Below, one piece after another: positions 4,764-11,316 of a stretch of 11,316 bases of DNA (position 1 is the stretch's first letter; each line of letters begins with the position of its first letter). The position numbers and the translations under genes are program-made. Where the stretch lies: contig WFRP01000238.1 of assembly GCA_015486505.1 (NCBI GenBank), forward strand, positions 1 to 11,316, written 5' to 3'. The stretch is from Pseudomonadota bacterium (GTDB lineage Bacteria > Desulfobacterota > Anaeroferrophillalia > Anaeroferrophillales > Tharpellaceae). A model generated the notes under the pieces. It did no database searches and was not told where the DNA came from. It saw only the letters and a program-made list of their open reading frames with translations.

Positions 4764-4844
4764 GCAAATAAGTACTCTTATCAGAACATTTTCTGATTAT
4801 TAAATCTTGTTTTTTGGTGCAGAAAATGACCTGTAAGGTACTAA
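4764..4844 (+). repeat. Long structured repeat, copy D
   Basis: AGTAC (4771-4775) pairs with GTACT (4838-4842); CAG with CTG; the inner stem ATTTTCTG with CAGAAAAT encloses a loop nearly identical to copy A. It is the last unit before the envelope gene at 4941. Confidence 0.8.
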
Positions 4845-4904
4845 ATAGCAGCAATCAGGTAAATAAATCGATAAATCAGAATCGCGCCCGGTGTTTTTTA
4901 CGAC

Positions 4905-4936
4905 ACCATCAACCTGCAAAACCATCAACCCGCAAA
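4905..4936 (+). repeat. 16-bp tandem duplication just before a start codon
   Basis: ACCATCAACCTGCAAA (4905-4920) is followed at once by the same 16 bp with one change (T to C). It ends 4 bp before the ATG at 4941 and occupies the place where a Shine-Dalgarno would be expected; none is visible. Confidence 0.75.
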
Positions 4937-4940
4937 AAAA

Positions 4941-6860
4941 ATGAAAAAAATTAAATTCTTCAGCACAAGCCGCTATCAGATTATTTTTCTCTTTGCCGCG
5001 ATCAGCCTTTTGGGCTTTACGCTGCTGAGAACCTTTTTATTGATTTCCAACTGGTCGGAAATTGATACATTTAAGTCGATTATTTATATTTATGGTGTCG
5101 GTTTTGTCTTTGATCTGAGCTTTATCGCTTATTTCAGCCTTTTTTTCGCGTTCCTCCTCCTGATTACGCCGCAGCGGCTTTTCCAGAGCCGCTTTAACCG
5201 AACAATATTAACTCCCGGCCTGGCTTTTCTGCTCTTGTATGGATTTTACTTCACCCTGCTGGCCGAGGGCCTTTTCTGGGATGAGTTTCACACCCGCTTT
5301 AATTTTATCGCGATTGACTATCTTATTTATTGCCACGAAGTAACCCATAACATCTATGAATCATATCCCCTGTTTACCCTTCTGACCGCGATTCTGGGCG
5401 CGACCGCCGCCACTTTTCATTTTATCAGAAAACCATTAGCCCGCTTTCTTGCGACCGCCGAACCGCTCCGCCGCCGGGCCCTTTTCACCGGCGCTCTGGT
5501 TGCGGCCGCCGCTATCGCTTATTTCCTGGTCGGGCAGCCGTTAAAAGAGCTCTCATCCAATAATTACTGCAATGAGATGGCAGCTAACGGCCCCTATCAG
5601 TTTGTTGCCGCCTTTCGTAATAATAATCTTGATTATCACTCCTTCTATGCCCTGGGAGATGATCAGCTGCTTTCGCGAAAACTTAAACAGATGGTTTTCC
5701 AGAAAAACGCCAGGCCTTTACAAAACAATAAACTCTACAACCTTGAACGGCGAACGCTAAACCCGGGCCCGGAAAAGAAATTAAACGTTTTTCTGATAAC
5801 GGTTGAAAGTTTAAGCGGCAGCTATCTGAGCCGCTTCGGCAAAACCCGGGATATAACCCCATTCCTCGATCAATGGTTCAAACAGGGCCTGCTCTTTACC
5901 AATTTCTACGCCACCGGCACCCGCACCACCCGGGCTCTCGAAGCTATAACTTTATCGCTGCCGCCGACCCCGGGCCGCTCCCTGGTGAAACGGCCGGACG
6001 GCCCGAAACTTTTCGCCCTGGGCGAAATCTTTACAAAACACGGCTATGATGTCGCTTTTATCTACGGCGGCCGCGGTTTTTTTGAAAATATGAACAGCTT
6101 TTTTTCCAGCTACGGCTATCGCTGTGTCGATCAAACCGATTTCACCAGGACTGAAACCACATTCAGCAACGCCTGGGGCGTCTGTGACGGCGATCTTTAC
6201 AATAAGGCAATGTCTGAAGCTGACCGTGATTTTTCTCAACACCGGCCTTTCTTCTTCCATCTGATGACCACCAGCAACCATCGGCCTTACACCTACCCGG
6301 AAGGGAAAATTGATATCCCTTCCGGCCATAACCGGGCGGGAGCCGTTAAATATACTGATTTTGCTTTTAAAGAATTTATCACTCAGGCAAAACTTAAGCC
6401 CTGGTTTCGCGACACCCTGTTTGTTATCGTTGCCGATCATTGCGCCCACAGCGCCGGCAAAGCCGGATTGCCGGTGGCAAAATACCATATCCCGCTTTTC
6501 ATCTACGCCCCTTTCCATATTAAACCGGGCGAGAACAATAAACTCGCCAGCCAGATTGATATCGGCCCCACCCTTTTGGGCCTGCTCAATTTCTCCTACG
6601 AAAGTCCTTTCTTCGGCCAGGATATTCTCCGGCCTGATTTTAAACCACGGGCACTGATTGCCAACTATATAAAACTGGGGCTGCTCAAAGATGACTCGTT
6701 GCTGGTTCTGGCCCCCCGGCAGAAAATCAGCCGCCAGCCGAAACCCTACGATAAAACTTTCAGCATCAACCCCGACAACCCGCTGGTTCAGGATTGCCAG
6801 GCATTTTATCAGGGGGCTGATTATATCATTGCCGAAGCTAAAACCCGGCAGAGAAAGTGA
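4941..6860 (+). CDS. LTA synthase/MdoB-like membrane sulfatase-fold transferase
   Basis: The 639-residue protein has about five N-terminal membrane segments (near 13-36, 47-75, 89-109, 143-163, 180-197) and a periplasmic alkaline-phosphatase-superfamily domain (about 280-600). Family metal and catalytic positions are visible: E289 in NVFLITVESLSG, a threonine in ATGTRTTRALEA (T329 best matches the LtaS nucleophile), H447 in MTTSNHRPY, and D499/H500 in VIVADHCAH. Relatives move phosphoglycerol or phosphoethanolamine from phospholipids to glycans, lipoteichoic acid or LPS. In an LPS-bearing cell with arn genes next door, a role in decorating LPS or periplasmic glycan is likely but unproven. ATG 4941 is the only good start: upstream frame is open only to the stop at 4872 with no ATG, GTG or TTG, and no Shine-Dalgarno is seen. 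Confidence 0.9.
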   Translation: MKKIKFFSTSRYQIIFLFAAISLLGFTLLRTFLLISNWSEIDTFKSIIYIYGVGFVFDLSFIAYFSLFFAFLLLITPQRLFQSRFNRTILTPGLAFLLLYGFYFTLLAEGLFWDEFHTRFNFIAIDYLIYCHEVTHNIYESYPLFTLLTAILGATAATFHFIRKPLARFLATAEPLRRRALFTGALVAAAAIAYFLVGQPLKELSSNNYCNEMAANGPYQFVAAFRNNNLDYHSFYALGDDQLLSRKLKQMVFQKNARPLQNNKLYNLERRTLNPGPEKKLNVFLITVESLSGSYLSRFGKTRDITPFLDQWFKQGLLFTNFYATGTRTTRALEAITLSLPPTPGRSLVKRPDGPKLFALGEIFTKHGYDVAFIYGGRGFFENMNSFFSSYGYRCVDQTDFTRTETTFSNAWGVCDGDLYNKAMSEADRDFSQHRPFFFHLMTTSNHRPYTYPEGKIDIPSGHNRAGAVKYTDFAFKEFITQAKLKPWFRDTLFVIVADHCAHSAGKAGLPVAKYHIPLFIYAPFHIKPGENNKLASQIDIGPTLLGLLNFSYESPFFGQDILRPDFKPRALIANYIKLGLLKDDSLLVLAPRQKISRQPKPYDKTFSINPDNPLVQDCQAFYQGADYIIAEAKTRQRK

Positions 6861-7011
6861 GAAATATAGAAGGGAAAGATAATAAAATACTTCGAGACTC
6901 AATATTCCCGGTTCGACATTCGACATTCGACATTCCCTGATCTCCGCAAATACCCATAAGTCAAGCCTGCCCCCAAGTCTTTCCCCAAGTCTTTAAATGC
7001 CAAATTCTTCT
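6861..7011. repeat. Gap with two short tandem repeats
   Basis: TTCGACA occurs about 3.4 times in tandem (6912-6935), and CCCCAAGTCTTT occurs twice (6971-6994). Both are simple slippage-type repeats upstream of the arn promoter. No terminator for the preceding gene is evident. Confidence 0.75.
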
Positions 7012-7040
7012 TTGAATTCTTTTTTTAAAAAGTGTAGTAT
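7012..7040 (+). promoter_or_regulatory. Sigma-70 promoter of the arn operon
   Basis: TTGAAT (7012-7017) and TAGTAT (7035-7040) are separated by 17 bp of AT-rich DNA. Transcription would begin near 7047, giving a leader of about 35 nt to the arnB start at 7081. No PmrA- or PhoP-type site is recognised, though I cannot exclude a lineage-specific one. Confidence 0.65.
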
Positions 7041-7080
7041 GAATTTATCAATGCTCGATTTATGCGGAACAAGAGGAAAT

Positions 7081-8229
7081 ATGAGAACTGATTTTTTACC
7101 ATTTTCGAAACCGTCGATCAGTGAAGCTGAAATCGCGGCGGTGGCCGAGGTTTTGCGCTCCGGCTGGATTACGACCGGGCCGAATTGCAGCGCTTTTGAA
7201 GAGGATTTCCAAAATTACTGCCGCGCCGCCGGGGCCGTCGCTTTAAGCTCGGCGACAGCGGGGATGCATCTGGCCCTGAAAGCCTACGGGATCGGCCCGG
7301 GCGACGAGGTAATTACCCCCTCTCTGACCTGGGTTTCGACGGTTAATCTTATTACTTTAGCCGGAGCCACACCGGTTTTTGCTGATATTGACAAAGATAC
7401 GCTGATGGTTTCGGCTGATACCGTAAGCCCCCTGCTCAGCGCCCGCACCAAACTTATTATCCCGGTTCATTTCGCCGGGGCCGCGCTTGAGCTTGACCCT
7501 TTGCGCGAACTGGCATCAGAAAACGGTATCCCGCTGCTCGAAGATGCCGCTCATGCCGCCGGTACTGAATACAGGGGTAAAAAAATCGGGGCTTCGGGGA
7601 GCGCGATTTTCTCTTTTCATCCGATAAAGAATATGACCTGCGGCGAAGGCGGTATGTTCTTAGCTGATGATGCCGGCTTGCTGGAGCAGATACGCCGGCT
7701 TAAATTCCACGGTCTCGGCGTTGATGCCTTCGACCGTAACGTTCAGGGCCGGGCCCCGCAGGCGGAAGTTCTCGAGCCGGGCTATAAATACAATCTCACC
7801 GACATTGCCGCAGTCCTCGGCCGCGGACAACTGGCCCGGCTCGATAGTTTCATCGAAAGACGTACGCTTCTCGCCGAACATTATTTGGAGCTGCTGGCTG
7901 AGATTGATGAAATAGCCCCGCTGCGGCCGCCCGCATATCCCCAGCGTCATGCCTGGCATCTTTTCATTGTCCGGCTCAAAAACGCGAAAAATGCCGCCGA
8001 GCGCCAGGATTTTATGGAAGCCTTAAAAAAACGCAATATCGGCACCGGCCTCCATTTCAAAGCTGTTCATGAACAGAAATTCTATCGCGAAACCTTAAAA
8101 CTTAAACCCGGCTTCCTGCCCGCAACCGAATGGAATTCAGCCCGGATCTGCTCGCTGCCGCTGTTTCCCGATATGGAGCTTGGCGATGTCGATGACGTTA
8201 TCAACGCGATCAAAGAGGTATTGGTATGA
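7081..8229 (+). CDS. arnB: ArnB, UDP-4-amino-4-deoxy-L-arabinose aminotransferase
   Basis: A PLP enzyme of the DegT/DnrJ/EryC1 class that transfers an amino group from glutamate to UDP-Ara4-ketopentose, giving UDP-L-Ara4N in the cytoplasm. The 382-residue sequence follows enteric ArnB almost block for block: FLPFSKPSISEAEIAAV, SGWITTGP, SSATAGMH, DEVITPSLTWVST, EDAAHAAGT with D155, FSFHPIKNMTCGEGG with the PLP lysine K183, KFHGLGVDA, PGYKYNLTD, GTGLHFKAVH and WNSARICSLPLFPDM. An in-frame ATG at 6997 would add 28 residues, but these are unlike the family and overlap the promoter, while AGAGG (7072-7076) fits ATG 7081. Its stop overlaps the arnC start (ATGA). Confidence 0.95.
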   Translation: MRTDFLPFSKPSISEAEIAAVAEVLRSGWITTGPNCSAFEEDFQNYCRAAGAVALSSATAGMHLALKAYGIGPGDEVITPSLTWVSTVNLITLAGATPVFADIDKDTLMVSADTVSPLLSARTKLIIPVHFAGAALELDPLRELASENGIPLLEDAAHAAGTEYRGKKIGASGSAIFSFHPIKNMTCGEGGMFLADDAGLLEQIRRLKFHGLGVDAFDRNVQGRAPQAEVLEPGYKYNLTDIAAVLGRGQLARLDSFIERRTLLAEHYLELLAEIDEIAPLRPPAYPQRHAWHLFIVRLKNAKNAAERQDFMEALKKRNIGTGLHFKAVHEQKFYRETLKLKPGFLPATEWNSARICSLPLFPDMELGDVDDVINAIKEVLV

Positions 8230-9227
8230 AAAACCCCGAAATAACTCTTGACGAAACCCCACTTGACGAAACCCCACCGGAGCTTTCCATTGTCGTTCCG
8301 GTTTTCAATGAAAAAGAGTGTCTCCCGGATTTAATTGAGCGGACCCTGGACGCGGCCCGTCAATGTCGGCGGTCGTTTGAATTTATCCTGGTCGATGATG
8401 GCAGTCATGATGGTTCGCAGGCGATGATTCTTGAAGCCGCCGAACTTTACCCGGATGAGGTGGTCGCGGTTATCTTAAACCGCAATTACGGCCAGCATGC
8501 CGCGGTTTTTGCCGGGCTCGAACAGACCCGGGGCGAAATCGTCATCACTCTCGATGCCGATTTGCAGAACCCGCCGGAGGAAATTCCCAATCTGGTGCGC
8601 GAGATGGATAAAGGGGTCGATGTCGTCGGCACGGTGCGCCAGAACCGGCAGGATACTTTTTTCCGGCGCACGGCCTCAGCTTTAGTCAACCGCATGGTTC
8701 AGAAAGCGACCGGCGTGATGATGCAGGATTACGGCTGTATGCTCAGAGCCTACCGGCGCTCGATTGTGCTGGCGATGCTTAAGTGCTGCGAGCGCTCGAC
8801 TTTCATTCCGATTTTAGCCAACAGCTTTGCCGGCAGTACCGCGGAAATTCCGGTTGAACACGCCTCGCGGGAACTCGGGGAATCGAAATACAGTGTGCTT
8901 AAACTTATCTCCCTCCAGTTTGACCTTTTAACCTCAATGTCAACCTTCCCCTTGCGCCTGCTCTCATTTTTAGGAACGATTATCGCTTTAAGCGGCATCG
9001 GTTTCGGCATCCTGCTGCTGATGCTGCGCTTTGCTTTCGGCGCGCTGTGGGCCGCCAACGGCGTCTTTACCCTGTTTGCGATTCTTTTTGTCTTCATCGG
9101 AGCCCAGTTTATCGGCTTAGGCCTGCTCGGTGAATATATCGGCCGCATCTATCACGATGTCCGCTCCCGGCCCCGTTTTTTTATTCAGGAAGTCCGCGGC
9201 GCCGGTAAAAAACTCGACAAAAACTGA
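8226..9227 (+). CDS. arnC: ArnC, undecaprenyl-phosphate Ara4FN transferase
   Basis: A GT2 glycosyltransferase that moves 4-formamido-L-arabinose from UDP to undecaprenyl phosphate at the inner face of the membrane. In the 333-residue protein the GT-A domain shows LSIVVPVFNE, VDDGS (D57/D58), LNRNYGQHAA, the metal site TLDADLQNPPEEIP (D110-D112), VGTVRQNRQD, DYGCMLRAYRR, CERSTFIPILAN and RELGESKYS. Two C-terminal membrane segments follow (about 243-268 and 278-303), then LLGEYIGRIYHDVRSRPR. These match enteric ArnC closely. It starts inside the arnB stop (ATGA), with AAGAGG (8213-8218) 7 nt upstream. The first 20 residues include a repeated LDETP encoded by an exact 15-bp tandem repeat, an addition outside the conserved domain. 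Confidence 0.95.
   Translation: MKNPEITLDETPLDETPPELSIVVPVFNEKECLPDLIERTLDAARQCRRSFEFILVDDGSHDGSQAMILEAAELYPDEVVAVILNRNYGQHAAVFAGLEQTRGEIVITLDADLQNPPEEIPNLVREMDKGVDVVGTVRQNRQDTFFRRTASALVNRMVQKATGVMMQDYGCMLRAYRRSIVLAMLKCCERSTFIPILANSFAGSTAEIPVEHASRELGESKYSVLKLISLQFDLLTSMSTFPLRLLSFLGTIIALSGIGFGILLLMLRFAFGALWAANGVFTLFAILFVFIGAQFIGLGLLGEYIGRIYHDVRSRPRFFIQEVRGAGKKLDKN
8247..8276 (+). repeat. Exact 15-bp tandem duplication within arnC
   Basis: CTTGACGAAACCCCA occurs twice in a row, encoding LDETP-LDETP near the ArnC N-terminus. It keeps frame and lies before the glycosyltransferase domain, so it should be tolerated. Confidence 0.9.
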
Positions 9228-9312
9228 GAGAGATGCTATCAGGCGTGCGTTAATTTATGACAAAATCCGTTACTCAAGCGGCAATAAATATTACTCTTTT
9301 TAAGGAAACCAG

Positions 9313-11301
9313 ATGAAAGCAATCGTTTTTGCCTATCATAATATCGGCTGTGCCGGTCTTAAAGCTCTGCTTGAACAGGGTTTCGAGGTTACGGCCGTCA
9401 TCACCCATGAGGACGACCCACAGGAAAATATCTGGTTTGCTGCGGTCGCGGAGCTTGCGGCAAGTCACAATATCCCGGTTTACGCGCCCCAGGATATCAA
9501 CCACCCCCTCTGGGTCGAACGGCTGCGTGAATTTAACGCGGAAATCATTTTCTCTTTCTACTACCGAAATCTGCTCGGCCGGGAGATTCTTGCTCTGGCC
9601 CCGGCCGGAGCCTTTAACCTGCACGGCTCGCTGCTGCCTCGTTACCGCGGCCGCTGTCCGGTCAACTGGGTTCTGGTCAACGGTGAGACCGAAACCGGCG
9701 TCACCCTGCACTTGATGACCGAAAAACCCGATGCCGGCGATATTATCGCCCAGGAATCATTAGAGATTGCCGCTGAGGATACGGCTTTAAGCCTGCATCA
9801 TAAACTTACCGAAGCCGCGACCAGACTGCTTGAAAATATCCTGCCGGAAATCAAAACCGGAACCTTGCGGAAAAAGCCACAGGACGAAAACGCCGCCAGC
9901 TATTTCGGCGGCCGCAAACCGGCTGACGGGGAGATCGACTGGCAGCGCTCCTCAGCTCAAATTCATAATCTGGTCCGGGCTGTAACCCGGCCCTACCCCG
10001 GAGCCTTCTCCCATCTCGGCAACCGCAAATGTCTGTTCTGGCAGGTTGCGGAGGTTGAGCAGAAGAGCCCGGCCATTGCCGGGACGGTCATCACCAGCGA
10101 CCCGCTGGTAATCGCCTGCGGCCAGGGGGCCTTAAAGGTTGATTTCGGCCAGACTGCTGATGGCATTTATATGAGCGGTTCGCAATTGGCGCGGGAGCTT
10201 AACCTGGCGCCGGGTATGCGCTTTTATAATCCCGACAAAATGATTTTTGAGAAAAAAGCGAAAACCAAGGTCCTGATTCTCGGCGTCAACGGCTTTATCG
10301 GCAACCATTTAAGTGAAAAACTTCTCGAAAATGGTAATTACGAAGTCTATGGCATGGATCTGCAGACAAGTACAATCAGCCATCTGCTTGACAATCCCGA
10401 TTTTCACTTTAAAGAGGGCGATATCTCGATTATGCACGAGTGGATTGAGTATCATGTGCGCAAATGTGATATCATTCTGCCGCTGGTCGCGATTGCAACC
10501 CCGATTGAGTATGTCCGCAACCCCTTACGGGTGTTTGAGCTTGATTTTGAAGAAAATCTGCGCATCGTCCGCTACTGTGCCAAATACAATAAACGCCTGA
10601 TTTTCCCTTCAACCTCGGAAGTCTACGGTATGTGTCAGGACGCTGAATTCGATGAGCATAATTCTAATCTGGTCTTAGGCCCGATTCATAAACAGCGCTG
10701 GATCTACTCCTGCAGCAAACAGATGCTTGATCGGGTAATCTGGGCCTACGGCTCCACCCGGGGGCTTAAATTTTCGCTTTTCCGGCCCTTCAACTGGGTC
10801 GGGCCCAAACTTGACTCTTTAAATTCGGCCCGGATCGGCAGCTCCCGGGTGATCACCCAGTTCATTCTCAATCTGGTCGAGGGTACTCCAATCCGCCTGG
10901 TTGACGGCGGCGCCCAGAAGCGCTGTTTTACCGACATCAAGGACGGTATCGACTGCCTTTTTCGCATAATTGAAAATCCGCAGGGGCTCTGCGACAGTCA
11001 GATTTTCAACATCGGCAATCCCGAGCATGAATACAGCATGCGTGAATTAGCTGAAATTTTGATCGAAAAATTCACAATCCACCCCTTACGCTCCCACTTT
11101 CCGCCATTAGCCGGGATTCAGGAGATTGAGGCCAAAGCTTTTTACGGCTCCGGCTATCAGGACGTTCAACACCGCCGTCCGGCAATTGAGCAGGCCCGAC
11201 AGCGGCTGGGCTGGACGCCAAAAGTCGCGTTTGCCGATTCAGTCGCTCAGACCCTGGACTATTTTCTCCGGGACACCGTCAAAAAGCAGGAAGATCGCTA
11301 A
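9313..11301 (+). CDS. arnA: ArnA, bifunctional UDP-glucuronate decarboxylase / Ara4N formyltransferase
   Basis: The C-terminal domain oxidatively decarboxylates UDP-glucuronate to UDP-Ara4-ketopentose with NAD; the N-terminal domain formylates UDP-L-Ara4N with 10-formyl-THF, between the ArnB and ArnC steps. The 662-residue protein is full length (enteric ArnA is about 660). Formyltransferase residues N102 and H104 in FNLHGSLLPRYRG and D140 in EKPDAGD are present at the usual places. The second domain (about 317-655) has GVNGFIG for NAD (324-330), PSTSEVYGM with S435/E436, the YxxxK pair Y465/K469 in IYSCSKQ, and R621/R622 in DVQHRRP. AAGGA (9302-9306) lies 6 nt before ATG. The 85-bp gap after arnC is the only loose join of the operon. 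Its stop overlaps the next start (TAATG). Confidence 0.96.
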   Translation: MKAIVFAYHNIGCAGLKALLEQGFEVTAVITHEDDPQENIWFAAVAELAASHNIPVYAPQDINHPLWVERLREFNAEIIFSFYYRNLLGREILALAPAGAFNLHGSLLPRYRGRCPVNWVLVNGETETGVTLHLMTEKPDAGDIIAQESLEIAAEDTALSLHHKLTEAATRLLENILPEIKTGTLRKKPQDENAASYFGGRKPADGEIDWQRSSAQIHNLVRAVTRPYPGAFSHLGNRKCLFWQVAEVEQKSPAIAGTVITSDPLVIACGQGALKVDFGQTADGIYMSGSQLARELNLAPGMRFYNPDKMIFEKKAKTKVLILGVNGFIGNHLSEKLLENGNYEVYGMDLQTSTISHLLDNPDFHFKEGDISIMHEWIEYHVRKCDIILPLVAIATPIEYVRNPLRVFELDFEENLRIVRYCAKYNKRLIFPSTSEVYGMCQDAEFDEHNSNLVLGPIHKQRWIYSCSKQMLDRVIWAYGSTRGLKFSLFRPFNWVGPKLDSLNSARIGSSRVITQFILNLVEGTPIRLVDGGAQKRCFTDIKDGIDCLFRIIENPQGLCDSQIFNIGNPEHEYSMRELAEILIEKFTIHPLRSHFPPLAGIQEIEAKAFYGSGYQDVQHRRPAIEQARQRLGWTPKVAFADSVAQTLDYFLRDTVKKQEDR

Positions 11302-11316
11302 TGACTGAGCTAGGCC
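11301..11316 (+). CDS. Start of the next arn gene, probably arnD (partial)
   Basis: An ATG at 11301 shares its A with the arnA stop (TAATG), with AGGA at 11288-11291, 9 nt upstream. Only five codons are visible (MTELG). That beginning fits ArnD, the polysaccharide-deacetylase-type enzyme that removes the formyl group from undecaprenyl-P-Ara4FN and that in enterics starts MTKVGLRIDVDT, and arnD follows arnA in the standard order. The identity rests mainly on position. Confidence 0.6.

Noticed and set aside
5952..6926. 324-codon frame antisense to the transferase
   Set aside because: It shadows a gene with clear catalytic motifs on the plus strand; long antisense frames are expected at this codon use.
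9257..9316. 19-residue frame (MTKSVTQAAINITLFKETR) ending over the arnA start
   Set aside because: No ribosome binding site and no leader-peptide features; it could be chance in the 85-bp arnC-arnA gap.

Overview
This window looks like a chromosomal segment of a Gram-negative, probably anaerobic bacterium. It carries genes for adding 4-amino-4-deoxy-L-arabinose (L-Ara4N) to lipid A, which requires an LPS outer membrane, and a [NiFe]-hydrogenase maturation gene. The palindromic GGGGTCAGACCCC repeats and the general character of the intergenic DNA remind me of Desulfobacterota, but that placement is a guess.

Layout. Positions 1-2640 are a toxin-antitoxin (TA) cluster with three modules: a minus-strand vapBC (RHH antitoxin and PIN toxin, the toxin cut by the window edge), a plus-strand AbrB-type antitoxin with a PIN toxin, and a plus-strand HI1419/HI1420-type (RelE/HigB-like plus HigA-like) pair. 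Each module has a recognisable promoter, and two of these carry palindromes suitable for autoregulation. Positions 2647-2832 hold a decayed, internally deleted second copy of the first vapBC locus, so modules 2 and 3 lie between direct repeats. A minus-strand hypE follows (2873-3883), without hypD or other hyp genes beside it in the window.

The 1 kb divergent gap between hypE and the next gene is filled with repeats. A 242-bp terminal-inverted-repeat element sits just upstream of the hypE ribosome binding site, with an exact 8-bp target duplication and GTAA ends as in the IS66 family. Next to it are members of a BIME-like family of structured repeats, in which a long AT-rich hairpin alternates with a short TGCGGGA/TCCCGCA hairpin. 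The long hairpin occurs five times in the window, and differences between copies preserve base pairing at three places. One copy carries a 26-bp module expanded to about four tandem units. I consider this repeat family and the new MITE-like element the least-described things here.

Positions 4941-11316 are envelope genes on the plus strand: a five-TM LTA-synthase/MdoB-like alkaline-phosphatase-superfamily transferase, then arnB-arnC-arnA and the first codons of a gene fitting arnD. ArnA makes UDP-Ara4-keto-pentose and later formylates the amino sugar; ArnB aminates it; ArnC loads it on undecaprenyl phosphate; ArnD would deformylate it. The arn genes have their own promoter at 7012-7040, which fixes the arnB start at 7081 rather than at an upstream in-frame ATG.
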